The translations under genes and the position numbers were made by a program. The notes below the pieces were generated by a model. The model saw only the letters and a list, made by a program, of their open reading frames with translations. It did no database searches and was not told the origin of the DNA. This document shows positions 45,519-56,871 of a stretch of 64,000 nt of DNA, in pieces; position 1 is the stretch's first letter; the number at the start of each line of letters is the position of its first letter. This stretch comes from Marvania coccoides (lineage: Eukaryota > Chlorophyta > Trebouxiophyceae > Chlorellales > Chlorellaceae): assembly GCA_963854735.1 (NCBI GenBank), contig OY978109.1, positions 620,001 through 684,000 on the forward strand, in the 5' to 3' direction.

Positions 45519-47751
45519 ATGACAGACTCGGATCTCGAGGCCTCATTACTACAGGCAGAGCAATCAAGGCGAGATTGGCCCGAAATCCACCGCAGCTTGG
45601 CCTCCTATTTATCCACCAGTCATCCCCCTTCCCCACCGCCTACCGCTGTTCTCTCCCCGACTGCTCCTCCTTCACTTCTCTCTCAAACTCTCTCCTCAAT
45701 GCATCTTCTCCTTCTCCCCTCATTCCGCAGTGCAATGGCTCCCCACTCCGACTCAGACGACAACTCCCTTTCCCCCAGAAATCTCAGCGCAGACGGCTGC
45801 CGCTCCCCAAAGCGAGGAGGCTCCTCTTTCTCTGGAGCTTTGAGCAACATCGCAATCACGACCATTGGAGCAGGCATGCTGGCGCTCCCGCGCGCGTACA
45901 GCACGATAGGCGTGGCCCTGGGACTTTCTATCACGCTGGCCGTGTGCTTTCTTACGTACTTCAGTTGCTCGGTGATCGTCAAGTACTGCGCCCGGGCGAA
46001 AATGCAGTCGTACGGGGCGCTGGTGCAGTCGGAGTTTGGGCCAAAGGGGGCAGCAGTGCTGCAGGTGAGTTTCTAATAAGGAAGGATTGATTTTTCGTCG
46101 ATAAAACGCTCAACGACCCACTGCTGATGTGTTAATGAACTTGCAGGGGTCCATTATTATCCACGTGTTTGGCGTAATGATCGTGTATCTCATCATCATT
46201 GACGACATGTAAGAAAGAAGAGCAAATTCCAGTTTAGTTTAGTTTAGTTTAGTTTAGTTTAGTTTAGTTTAGTTTAGTTTAGTTTAGTTTAGTTTAGTTT
46301 TTTAGTTTTTTTTTTCTCCTTTCTTGTGCTTCCTCTTTTCTAACTGCGTTTCTTGCTAACGCACCCCCCCCCCCCCCCCCCCTTCCCTTTTAACTCAAAT
46401 TATAGGCTTATTGGGTCTGCTCCTGAGTACCACGGCCTGCTGCCCTACTTTTGGCGCCACATGGGGGAGCCCGCATGGTTCCTCAGCCGCAGCGTCATTT
46501 CTCTCCTCCTCCTCGCCTTCGTCGTCGCCCCCATGCTGGTCTCCAGGGACCTTTCCATCGTCTCAAGGTTCTCGCGCTTCAGCGTCGTGCTGCTGCTCAT
46601 GCTGGCAGCAACGCTGGTGAGCTTGGCAGGGCTGGCGGTGGCCCAAGGAAAGGCTGCTGACATCAGAATGTGGCCTGACATGGCAACTGTGGGGGGGTCT
46701 GGAGGTGTGGGGGGACTGTCGTCGGCGCTGCTGACCGTGCTGGCGGTGTCGGCGCTAGCTGCCACATGCCAATTCAATTTGGTGCCCGTGGTGAGCTAAA
46801 TTTATTTTTCTTCTTCCTCTTCCATTCTATAATTTTTTTCTCTTATTTTCAAATTTTTTTCAATGCGATACTCCCACGATGGCTGGTTTTATTGTTGCAT
46901 ATCGACTTTCCACTTATTTGTAATAAATCTTTCTTTCTTTTTTCCATCCTTTTTTTCCATCTCACAGCACAACTCGCTGCAAGACAATCGAACGTCGACG
47001 ATGCTACGAGCAACACGAGGGGCCATTGCGCTGGCTGCCTCCCTCTACGCCACCATGGCCATCGCTGGCTACACGCTGTTTGGATCAGTGACAGACGGAG
47101 ACGTTTTGAAAAATCTCACAATTTCGTTTGCCGCACAGATTGTGGGCGCTCGGGCAGCTGAGGCCCTTCTCACGTTTGTAGTACTTGCCAACACCATCAA
47201 CCTGCTCTGCAACTTCGTGCTCAAGGTGAGAACGGAAGACCTTATAAGCAATTTAACGCCCCTGGCGACTCTTCGTTTTTTCTAAAACAAGGCGAGCTTA
47301 ATTTTCCTCGGGTGCACTGGGCATATGAATTAAAATACGCAGCTACCTTTCTCTTCTCTAGCATACGTGAATGTTTTTTTCCCTCTACTCCCCTGAATGC
47401 AAATTCGTTTCTTTCTTTTCAAAACAGGTATGGGCAATCAGAGAAGCCGCTTGCGAGCTGGCGCTGGGTATACCGCCCAATCAACTCTCTGGCTGCGCTT
47501 TTTACTCTTTCACTGCGCTTCTCGTCGCCTCAGCCTACGGAGTCTCAGTGGTAGTGCCTTCAGTGTACTTTCTGGTGGCACTTGTAGGTAGTACAGCGTG
47601 CGTTACGTTCTCGTACGTGTTCCCTGGGCTGCTGCTGCTCCGACGGACGCAGACGACAAAAGGCAAATTTTTGGGCGCGGGGGCTGTGGGCTTGGCGTGC
47701 ATCATGGCAGTCACGGCAATTTATAACACTCTTACTGGTCACGCAGCTTAA
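45519..47751 (+). CDS. Amino acid permease (AAAP / SLC38-like, AVT type)
   Basis: Five exons, 45519-46064, 46147-46208, 46406-46790, 46968-47225 and 47428-47751, give 524 aa. After a Ser/Pro-rich cytosolic N-terminus of about 95 residues comes the family's first-helix signature (SGALSNIAITTIGAGMLALP), then about ten more membrane helices, including LAATCQFNLVPVHNSLQDNR and YATMAIAGYTLFG. AAAP carriers move amino acids, often with protons, across plasma or vacuolar membranes; AVT-type vacuolar exporters are the closest plant group by style. Intron 2 carries a (TTTAG)n array and a C run; intron 4 carries a dispersed repeat copy. Confidence 0.9.
46231..46305 (+). repeat. Pentanucleotide array (TTTAG)n in an intron
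   Basis: About 14 head-to-tail TTTAG units in the second intron of the permease gene. A run of about 20 C follows at about 46364-46382. Confidence 0.9.
47292..47330 (+). repeat. Dispersed repeat copy in permease intron
   Basis: GGCGAGCTTAATTTTCCTCG then GTGCACTGGGCATATGAATT, in sense orientation within intron 4 of the permease gene. Confidence 0.6.
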
Positions 47752-48175
47752 TTTTGCAACCACATTACAACCCTTCTTTGAGTGTTACAGCCATTTTTTA
47801 TCTCCCCTGGCTTTTTCTTTTTGGTGATCGCTTAAGGGTGCTCTCGGCATATTTTTTTTTGCATCATGAGACTGGTGAGTTATTCTATGAAAAAATTCGC
47901 TACCTTTCTGATTAATTTTCAAGGCATGAAGTCTATCTTTTTATTTCTGTGCTCCGTCTTTTCTATTAATCATGTCAGGCTGCTATTATGGTTACACTGT
48001 GCTTTCAAATTTTACATATTCATACGTTTTTACCGATTTTCTATTATATATCATCATCATATTAAGCTTCAACAGCAGTGAATACGTGTAATTAAAACAG
48101 GACTTTGTAAAAATTGAAAGGAAGGGGAAATGGTACACCAGTATTAACATAACAATTCATTCAAATTTGTGTATA
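47752..48175. other. Convergent 3' spacer
   Basis: AT-rich sequence between the permease and exonuclease 3' ends. An AT-rich frame from 47866 is not protein-like. Confidence 0.5.
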
Positions 48176-50012
48176 TCATGAGCGGGCAGCGTCGAGCCTG
48201 CCGCACTCCCCGCACACGCAGTGACTGCCCGGGTGGCCAGTGGATTGAAGGTGGTTCAGAAGGCCGGCGACGGAGCGGCAAGATTTGTCGCACTTTTGGC
48301 ACTTGAGAGGCGCTGCTGTGATCGCATTTAGAACCTGCAAGAAGGGCGGGGGACGTGTTAGGTTAAAAAGAAACCGACGGAATTGAAGGTGATCCTATGA
48401 AGAGAGACACCGGTTTACTATATCTCCAATCATATATCCCACGAAGGAGAGCAAATAAAGCAGAACTATGAAGTTTAATGGGGCATCGGAAATAAATTTC
48501 TCAGACAGACGCCTGACGCAAATTACCCATTATGACAATAAATTCGTCATACGCCCCCACAACAACCGAAAACTGACAGCGAAAGTGTACAAAAGAAAAA
48601 GCAAAAGCAAAGAGGATGGTTGGGCTCAGTATGAGTAGGAGAGTCTTGATATCTCAGCACGTGGCAATCAGACAAAAGAGAACTCTTCATCGCCCAAACA
48701 TCCACATAATTTTTTCTCATCAACACCGCTAAATTTAGCATTTGGAAATGTAAATAAGAATTTAAGGAAGCCAAATACTTTGACTACTGCAAATTTCTCT
48801 TCTTACCTCGGTGCCTAGGAGCCGCTTGCATGCGGTGCAGGGCGAGGGGCAGTCGTGCCACAGTCGCAGCCCCCTGAAAACGTAGCCAGTCAGCAAAGCG
48901 TCCAGAGCAGCGTACTGCACTTGGGCTCGGCTCAGCTGCAGCGCCTGCCAGTCGGAGCGCGACACTGCGCGGCTCTTCGGCATGGAAACCCCCAGCACGC
49001 GCAGCGTGAGCGCCGCCAGGCCGATGGAGTGATATCTGTCGAGGGCAATAAAAAAACAACAACACAGAAATGAGAATGAGAATTGGAAAATGTCACACTG
49101 AGTGTGTTTAATAAGCAAAACAAAAATAGAAACTCACCCTAGCTGCGTCGCGACTTCCTGCAGGTCCAGGAAGCGAGCAAAGGCGGTACGGCCGCATCCA
49201 AATGATGATGTCATTTTTCCTTCATCCGCCGAGTCCCAGGAGAACGACACAAACGTGAGGCTAGGGTCAGCAAAGAAGGCGGTCAGCTCCTGCGGTAGTT
49301 TCTTCCCCGTGCCCAGGCGTAGTGGCCGAATGAGGATGCAGGCGGTGGCCGAGGCCAACTGAATGAGCCCAACTCGATTGTTACTGCCTGGCCGTCGGTC
49401 TGGGCGCCACTCCAGGTCGATGCCCACGATGCCGTCTTGCATGGACGAGCGCAGCATGCTCAGCGCGGGGCGCAAAGCGCCCAGCGTGTCAACCACGACC
49501 ACTTCGATTCCTCCTGGGAGGGGTTGAGTGGGGGACTGGGGGGCGGCAGCGCAAGGTTTGTTGGCTGCTACTTCTGTGAGGATGGAGGGCCAGTCGATGG
49601 GTGGGATGGTGACGGGGAGGGCGCACCAGGTAGAAAGATTGATGGCGGTGGGGGCGGGAAGAGATGAAGGAGGAAAAGAGGTGGAACAATCGCAGGCGTT
49701 GAGCGTGATGAATCGGGGACGCACGGGGGAGTCGCACCCACCGTCGAGCTTCTGTTTGCTTGCCTTGCGCTCGAGCAAGGCCTCGGCAGCTCTACGCTTT
49801 TTGCTCTTCTTGATCTTCATCTTCTTGGAGTCGGGTGCGGGGGCATCGATCGGCGCGGCGGGGTCTCCCAAAGTCTTCTTCTTTTTCGTTTTGATTTTTT
49901 GGGTGTCATGGGGGGCAGAATCAGAAGCAGGAGGGGCGGGAGCAGCCGACATGTTTGGCGGCGGCTGCAGGTGGGTGGAACAAAACTCTAGGCGCGCTCC
50001 TGCCGGCGCCAT
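48176..50012 (-). CDS. DEDDy 3'-5' exonuclease domain protein with C-terminal zinc finger
   Basis: Lower-strand exons 50012-49138, 49035-48807 and 48334-48176 give 420 aa from the first ATG; a second ATG (MSAAPAPPAS) is 20 codons in. The N-terminus is Lys-rich with several nuclear-type basic clusters (KTKKKKT, KKSKKRR). The WRN/RNase D-like exonuclease starts near 170: VGIDLEWRPD gives Exo I (Asp199, Glu201), FVSFSWDSADEGKM Exo II and QYAALDALLTGYVF Exo III (Tyr, Asp). The end has a Cys-rich finger (CQKCDKSCRSVAGLLNH, then HCVCGECG). It should trim RNA or DNA from 3' ends in the nucleus or nucleolus; the finger probably binds the nucleic acid. Confidence 0.88.
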
Positions 50013-50302
50013 GGCGAAAAGTTATTGCAAATTAATCATTAATGGGTCGCCGGAGGACCCTGCGACGAAAGAGCTGGCCCTGCATTTTCTTCTGGTGAAA
50101 ATAATAAAAAGAGCGCGAAAGCTTAAATTTTCAAGTTTTTCATCAGAAAACACACACACACACACAAACTCAATTTCACTAGTGATAGAGGAAGCTCCAC
50201 AGAACATGAAACTCAGAAAAAATCCCCCTTTTTTTTAACTAACCATCATTTTCACCAAACCTGGCGACCTCTCCTCGTATTCGCCACCCTCTTAGCGTAG
50301 AA
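50013..50302. promoter_or_regulatory. Head-to-head spacer (exonuclease / cystinosin)
   Basis: 290 bp between divergent starts. Contains a short (CA)n run near 50150. Both promoters must be here. Confidence 0.4.
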
Positions 50303-52321
50303 ATGTCGACCGAACCGCTTCTAGGGCCCTCGCGGACCAACCACACCCCCATCGAGCCTAATATCGCTGCCGCTGCTTCTCTCTTTCCTCCGTCACTGCC
50401 ACCTAACTTCAGCAGCAGCGTCAGTACGACCCCCTACCCCCCTCGCTTTCGCCTCACAAACCTGATATGGCTGTTTGGACCCTGGGTGGTTGGCATCCCC
50501 TTGGGATTTTTCATTCCCCGCTCTGGCCACTTACAACTGCCCCCTCCGATGGACGACATCAGCGCGGTCATGGGGTGGGTGTACTTTGCTGCATGGAGCA
50601 TCAGCTTCTACCCCCAGAGTGAGTTTCTATCAAGAGTCTTGAATCAAAGAGACTCTCTTAGTCTGTTCTTCCCCGATGGGTTCATATATTATTTTTGTGG
50701 AGCTCCTTCTCTGCCATTTTTTCATCCTGTTGACCGATCTCGCTTACGTCCTTTCTCTCAGTCATCACAAACTTCCGCCGTAAGAGTGTCATCGGCCTCA
50801 GCCTCGACTTCCAGCTGCTCAACTTCCTCGGCTTCGCCTGTTACTCCGTCTACAACTGTGCCTTGTACTGGAGTCCCGTCGTAAGAAAGCAGTACAGCCT
50901 CCTTCACGACGGCCACTCCCCAGCAGTCCACTCCAACGACGTTTTCTTCGCGCTGCACGCCGCTGCTGCCACCCTGGTGGTCTTGTTTCAGTGTGCGATC
51001 TACGAGCGAGGCGGCTCCCGCCCCCACAGGGCGTCTTTTGCTGCCGTGGCGCTGACAACGATTGCGGCCGCTGCATGGGCAGCATGCATTGTCTTTTTCC
51101 CTGGGGAATTTGACTCGGGAGCATGCAAGAAAGGCGATTGCGGCCCTCTCTCCCTTCTCACCTGGCTCAGCTGGCTTTACTTTCTTTCTTTGGTCAAGCT
51201 TTCTATTTCGTTGGTGAAATACGTGCCGCAGGTGGTGCTCAACTGCCGGCGCAGGTCTACGGTAACTGTATAATGGAAAATCAGATAGACATAATTTTTA
51301 CTATGCTCCTTTTGTTGTTGTTTTTATGAATGCCATCACCCGCAACCAACCAGTTTTCTCCTTTTCTACTCGACTTCTGCAGCAAGGATGGAACGTGTGG
51401 AACGTCCTGCTCGACTTTGAGGGCGGTCTGCTTTCGCTCTCTCAGCAGCTGATGGACGCAGCAGCCTGCAAGGACTTCACCCCAATCACAGGCAAGCCAC
51501 CGAAATTTATTATAAACTATCATCTCGATGTTTTTTCAACGGACTTGATTCGAGTTAACGACTAATTTTTTTATTTAATGACCCTTGATTTATTTGAACC
51601 TTGATTTATTTATTTTTACCATCCTGCCAATTTTATCATCGCACACCTACCCGCAGGCAACCCCGTCAAGTTTGCGCTGGGCCTGGTGAGCATGTTTTTC
51701 GACGTTGTCTTCATGGCGCAGCACTTTTGCCTCTTCCCAGGATGGAGAGCCCAGCTGGCAGAGCGGGCAATGGCAGAAGACCTAGAAAAATCAGCGCTGC
51801 TGAGAGCTGCGATCAGGGGGGGGAGCTTGTTGCATTCCCCCTTTGCTGCACCCCCACAGCCACCAGGAGAGGAAGAAGCCGGGATTCTGGTCATCAGTTT
51901 TGGCCCGCCGCAAGCTGGAGGAGCAGCGCCGCCGGCGGTGCAGCTGAATGCAGTACCGTTGGGACTGCAGTCTATGGAAGAAAGCACGGTGTTAGTTGTC
52001 GGGGATGTGCCGGTAGCGGCAACGGACGACGTTCTTTCTTTTGAGGAGAGACGAGCGCAGCACTACATGGCGGCGGCGGAGCAGCAGAAGGAAGAAGAGG
52101 AAGAGAAGGAGACGGCGGAGCCTGCGGTGGAGGAGGCGGCAAAGGCAGAAAAAGAAAGACAGAGTATCGCCTTTGGGTCGGTGATTCATTCCCCAGTACG
52201 AGATAGGAGAGGCTTTGGCTCTGTAGCAGAGGAAGAAGAAGAAGAGCGCAGCGACGACGAAGAGCAGATGTTGCTCCCAATTGACCAATTTTCCCCGATG
52301 AAAACTCCGCCGAAAATCTAG
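50303..52321 (+). CDS. CTNS: Cystinosin-like PQ-loop transporter
   Basis: Exons 50303-50618, 50762-51261, 51383-51491 and 51657-52321 give 529 aa. PQ-loop 1 reads FYPQIITNFRRKSVIGLSLD; PQ-loop 2 reads KYVPQVVLNCRRRST and is followed by QGWNVWNVLLDFEGGLLSLS and FFDVVFMAQHFCLF. This order, including the LLDFxGG block, is that of cystinosin, the proton-driven lysosomal cystine exporter. The N-terminal 60 residues and a long acidic, Glu-rich C-terminal tail (about 180 residues) extend beyond the animal protein. Intron 3 uses a GC donor (CAG/GCAAGC). Probably located in the vacuole or lysosome membrane. Confidence 0.92.
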
Positions 52322-52595
52322 CACCGCTTAAATGAATATAGAAAACGTTAAAATTTTGTTTTATGATAGTGCTGCCAAATTTGTTTAACCTTGCAATGAT
52401 TTTTGCTTTTTTGTTTTTCCGTTTATCTTTTCCGTTTCAAGACCTTAATAATAATAGTCTGCATAAAACTTAATTTCAAAAACAGGGCAGCAACCAACTA
52501 CCTTAGAAAATAAACCAGGGGGGGTAATCGACGCCGACTACTAGTTTTCCCCCTCTATCGCCCTTCCTCCATTTAACTTTCAATATTTTTATCCT
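52322..52595. other. Convergent 3' spacer
   Basis: 3' flanks of the cystinosin and metallochaperone genes; nothing else seen. Confidence 0.5.
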
Positions 52596-53316
52596 TCACT
52601 TGCTGCTGCTGGTGATGCACTGCTCGAAGCCTTCTCTGATGACCCCCTCCTCCAGGTCCCGCCCAATAAACACCATCCGCGACTTGCGAGCCTCGCCCTC
52701 CTTCCACAGCCGATCAGGCATGCCCTCGAACAGCATATGCACCCCCTGCACAAGAAAACAGATAAAAATAAGTTGTTAGTATGCAATAGTAAGGTGGGAA
52801 AAGAAGAAAAAATTACTTCTTATTTGCCCCAAATGTCATGGATTTATTCTTCACAGATATACAAATTCAAACTCGCTTTTCTTCCTGAAAGTTTGACGTT
52901 TTTCTTGCCAATTGGAAACACCCCCCCTTCTCCTTACCTGGAATACAAACCGCCTGTCAAACCCATCGATGGCCAACACCCCCTTCATCCTGAAGATATC
53001 GTTGGACCGTACCTCCAGCAGCCCTCCCAGCCAGTAGTTGACCTTGTCCAAATCCATATCTCCGTCAAAAGTCAGACTGATGCTTTTGACCCCGGCATCG
53101 TGCACGTGGTCATGACCATGGTCGTGGCTGTGAGAGTGAGAGTGGTTGTGATCATGGGAGTGGGTTTCGTGGCTGTGAGATCCCTCTGCATCGCTGATGT
53201 GGCTGTCGTGGGAGTGGGAGTGATCATGGGAGTGAGAGTGGCTCTCGTGGGTGCAGCCAGGGCCGCACTCGTGCTCGTGGTGGTGATGTTCGGCTTCAGC
53301 CTGCAAAAATAAAGAA

Positions 53317-53354
<38 letters not shown>

Positions 53355-54728
53355 CAAAGTGAAAATATTTACGCGTAAAAAATTGTAGAAAATTATAATA
53401 GCTTGCCTGCTGCCTGGCATCGAAGGCCTGGATGTCGTCTTCGATCTTCTCAAGGTCGAATCCGCCCACTCCTAAAACGTAATCCAGCGGCACCACTGCC
53501 CGCTGCGCCCGCTGCACCTGGGCCATCGCATTGATACCCTTGATGCGTCCCTCCAGGCGGCGCAGATCCTCTTCTGCCACCAGATCGATCTTGTTCAGCA
53601 CGATGCGGTCCGCAAAGGCGATCTGCTCAATGGCTTCGTTGACCACACCGTCTGGCTTAATTTCATCCAAATGCTGCTCTGCATGCTTTGCGTCCACCAG
53701 AGACACCACCCCGTCCAGCCGCATGTTCTCTGCAACGGAAGCCTCCAGGAAGAAAGTTTGGATGATGGGGGCGGGGTTGGCCAGCCCGGTGGTTTCGATG
53801 ACCACTCGGTCGAAACGATCGCGGCGCTTGTGCTGGAGAAAAAATCGTCAATTTAGTGCATTTTAGAGGTTAAATAAAGTTCAACCCGAATCAGAGGGGG
53901 AAGAGCTTCAAATGATGTATTTTTCTTGAAAAATGACAAAATCATGTGAAAGCAGTGGGGCGGTAAAATTTATTAAACTAATATCAATTAATTCTACAGG
54001 TATTAATTAATTCTACAGGTATTTTCTCACCAGTTTATTGAGCATGTCCACGAGGTCGTCGCGCACTGTGCAGCACAGGCACCCGTTGTTGAGCATCATG
54101 ATCTGCTCATCGTTGGGGTCCAGGTCCTCACGAATGGAGACCAAATCAGAGTCGATGTCGATCTCGCCAAACTGTTAAAAAAGAAAGTTGTTAGAAAGAA
54201 AAAAAAAGGGAAAAGAAAGGAGACAGCGAGTGTTTGTAATGCTGCCGTGTGAAATAAATGAGAAAGTGCTTACTTCGTTTTCAATGACGGCGATGCGGTG
54301 GCCGTGGTCCCCAGTGAGAATGTGATTCAGCAGGGTAGTCTTGCCGCTGCCCAGGAAGCCAGTGATGACCTGAAAGCAGGCATAGCATTAAGAACGAGGA
54401 CAAAGCTCACAAAAACACCGAGACTAAAAATACTCATGCTTTGAAGCCTAAAACCTACGGTGACGGGAATGCGGGTGTCAATCTCGGTGCTTTCTACGAC
54501 GATAGCGTCCTCAAGGTCCTCAGCAGCAGCCTGGCAGAGGAGCGAAAGGCGGCCGACAGTGGGCTTAAGATACGCCAACCTCCCGGCGTTTGTCGGACCG
54601 GCGCGCACACTGCATGCCGTATTCACGGCATTGTGTGCATTGTTGAGAGCTGAGTACCGCAGAGAGCGACGCTGGATGCAAGCAGATGATGGCTTGGCAG
54701 ACGACCCGCAGGAGATGCAGCCGTTCAT
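52596..54728 (-). CDS. COG0523 zinc metallochaperone GTPase (CobW/ZNG1-like)
   Basis: Six lower-strand exons (54728-54459, 54369-54274, 54171-54031, 53832-53407, 53300-52938, 52745-52596) give 481 aa. A 75-residue Ala/Ser/Arg-rich leader may target the plastid. The GTPase has a P-loop [10 protein letters not shown] (94-103), the metal-binding GCLCC (152-156), [11 protein letters not shown] and the guanine motif NKID. A linker holds a dense His tract ([20 protein letters not shown]), then the CobW C-terminal domain ([38 protein letters not shown]). ZNG1 proteins hand zinc to client enzymes such as methionine aminopeptidase; the His tract should bind extra metal. Intron 4 has a GC donor. A dinucleotide AT repeat lies in that intron. 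Confidence 0.93.
53317..53350. repeat. (AT)n microsatellite in intron
   Basis: About 15 TA units in intron 4 of the metallochaperone gene. Confidence 0.85.
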
Positions 54729-55036
54729 GTCGCCTACGGATTACTAATTATCACTGAAATTTGAATATTAAAAATTGCGAAACTCTAACTCAAAACCGTG
54801 CGTGGTTGAAGTGCGCGGAGAAGAAACACTCGCACACACAATAAGCCAAGCAGGCAAAGTTGAAATTTCGCAGCAAAAGCATATTTAAAAAAAAATATAT
54901 ATTCAAAGAAGACCGCAAACAGCGCACCTCGCCATCTTCTACTCCTTTTTGTTTGAATTATTTTTTAAATCCTCTTCAAGTCTGTTCCTCCTCCCATTTT
55001 CGCGATTGAGCTCTCGTCTAGCTTTCCATCAACAAT
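54729..55036. promoter_or_regulatory. Head-to-head spacer (metallochaperone / DXO)
   Basis: 308 bp between divergent start codons; AT-rich with TATA-like AAAAATATATATTC near 54896. Shared promoter region. Confidence 0.4.
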
Positions 55037-56547
55037 ATGAGCGAGCTAGCAGTGCCCCCCGCGACTTTTGACGTCGCAAAGTGGATGAAAACGCATCCAC
55101 CGCCCGTGTGCAGTGCCGCTTCCATCTCTCAGCCTACTCGTGTAGGCGTGGGCTGGACGAAAGATGGCGAGAACTACAGCCACGGCGACTGCAGTGGCCT
55201 GGAGGCGCTGCGTCTTCCATTAGAACTGCCTGTAGATTTAAATGAAGGCGTGGAAAGACATAAACCGAAGACTCCTGGAGCTCATGCAGGCAAGATTCTC
55301 AGACATTTTTTGAAGCATTAATTGACCCTTGTGCATGCATTTATTTTTCAAAATGAAAAATCGAAAATAATATAAAAAATAATCCTCTTCAGGCGTTGAG
55401 ATTTTATTGCGAGAGGCGGCGGCAGCAGAGGCCTTCTTGAGCTCCTGCGACGTCCTCACGTTCCGCAACAACATGAACAAGATTATGGGCACTGTGTTTG
55501 AGCCAGAAAACGCGTGGATGGTGGCCGCATGCTTTCCTGCACTGGTAGAAGAGGGCGGTAACAGCATTGCTGCTGCTGGGCCGCTGTTTGTGGACATAGT
55601 GAAGAGCGAGGAGGGCTACCGAGGGCCAGATAACGATAAATTCGTGGCTTGGGGGTACCAGTTTGAGGCCAGATGCACAGGAGCTGCGTCCTCTGATGCT
55701 AATTGCGAGTATGGGGCATTGCTGAAGCTGCGGCTGTCTGGATGCAGCAGCGCTGGCGGGGCACCATCTCAGGCAAGTTACTGTTCCCCCCGCTTTCCTT
55801 CTTTTCTTTCAATATCATTTTTTTTTAATTATATATATATATTTTTTTTTGGTCAATTATTTTCTTAAAACTAGTAGAAAATAATTTTACGCCCCGCCCC
55901 GTCTCTCTGCAGAGCCTTCGAATCTTCATGGGCGCCGAAATTGACGCTTACGACCCCGCTGATGTCCCTAATGGTCAACACCAGGAGGACGCCGCGCAGC
56001 AGCGGCCCCCCCCTCTCACCAGCTTGAGAGAAATTAAGAGTTACACTATGCCAGAGCATCGAGGGCAATATCGCACGCTGTACCGTCGAAGGCACCCCAA
56101 GTGGTGGCTGCAGTCGTACCTGGCGGGGGTGCCGAAGCTCGTGCTGGGCGCCAGAGATCGCGAGGTCAGCTTCTCTGCTTTCATCTTTCGACCACTTTCT
56201 CCTCAATTGCTGCACGTTTGCTAAATTACATGTTAATGTCTTTATTCTTTATTGCATTGATGTAGGGATTTGTGCGGGAGATCAACGTTGTGAGCACGGC
56301 TGATTTGCCTCGCATAAGCCGAAAAAACGGCGAGTTGTGGGATCCTTGCCAGGCAATGGCGTTTGGCTGCGACGTTCTGTTGTGGATGCGCGCGGTGTGC
56401 CAAGCTGCAGCAGGGCAGCACGTGGTGTTTGTGTACGACGGCCAATCGCAGAGCGTAGGCTACAACATAGAAAGCGACGGCAATTTGCCTGGCAGAGTTC
56501 TGGTAGCGACCGCGAGTGCTGCATCTAAAAAACAAAAAAATATATAA
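55037..56547 (+). CDS. DXO/RAI1 decapping exoribonuclease
   Basis: Exons 55037-55289, 55393-55772, 55913-56164 and 56266-56547 give 388 aa. Family motifs in order: CDVLTFRNNMNKIMGT, YRGPDNDKFVAWGYQFEARC, the metal-binding FMGAEIDAYD, SLREIKSY (the E-x-K of the catalytic core), KWWLQSYLAGVPKLVLGARD and GFVREINVVSTADLP. DXO/RAI1 enzymes remove incomplete or NAD caps from RNA and chew 5' to 3', guarding mRNA quality in the nucleus. All expected catalytic acidic and Lys residues are visible. Introns 1 and 2 both have GC donors (CAG/GCAAGA and CAG/GCAAGT), unusual for one gene. The tail ends in a basic KKQKNI. Confidence 0.92.
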
Positions 56548-56585
56548 ACTTGACATGGAATAAACGCAATTACGTGTTTTGAGTA

Positions 56586-56622
56586 TTTTTCATATGCCCA
56601 CCAAGCACCGAGGATATTAAGT
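56586..56622 (-). repeat. Dispersed repeat copy
   Basis: TTTTTCATATGCCCACCAAG then CACCGAGGATATTAAGTCTC: a reverse-complement copy of the terminal part, 40 bp after the DXO stop codon. Confidence 0.6.
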
Positions 56623-56871
56623 CTCAATTTTGATTATTGTGTGCCGAATTCATGCACTGTAGAATATGCAGGGATTTATTTTTTTTACATTTGAATGAAA
56701 TCGGTGCCGCTTGAATTGAAATTGATGCCCAAACACCATCCATCCAGGCATGATTCTGATTTATTCATGCAAAAAGAAATTTGTGATTACTTGCGGCAGC
56801 TTCATTTAGGTTATAGACGCATTCATTCACGATAGAAATATTCTTTGGAATTTTCTATGGATTGTGGAGGT

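Noticed and set aside
46231..46305. (TTTAG)n as telomeric sequence
   Set aside because: Plant and algal telomere units carry GG or GGG (TTTAGGG-type); this pentamer lacks them and lies in an intron of an intact gene.
47866..48081. AT-rich open frame after the permease gene
   Set aside because: Composition follows the local AT-rich DNA (Phe/Ile/Tyr/Leu), no domain, no splice partner.
53090..53290. His-rich tract as a mere low-complexity artefact
   Set aside because: It is in phase inside an exon of a complete COG0523 protein, a family in which His linkers are established.
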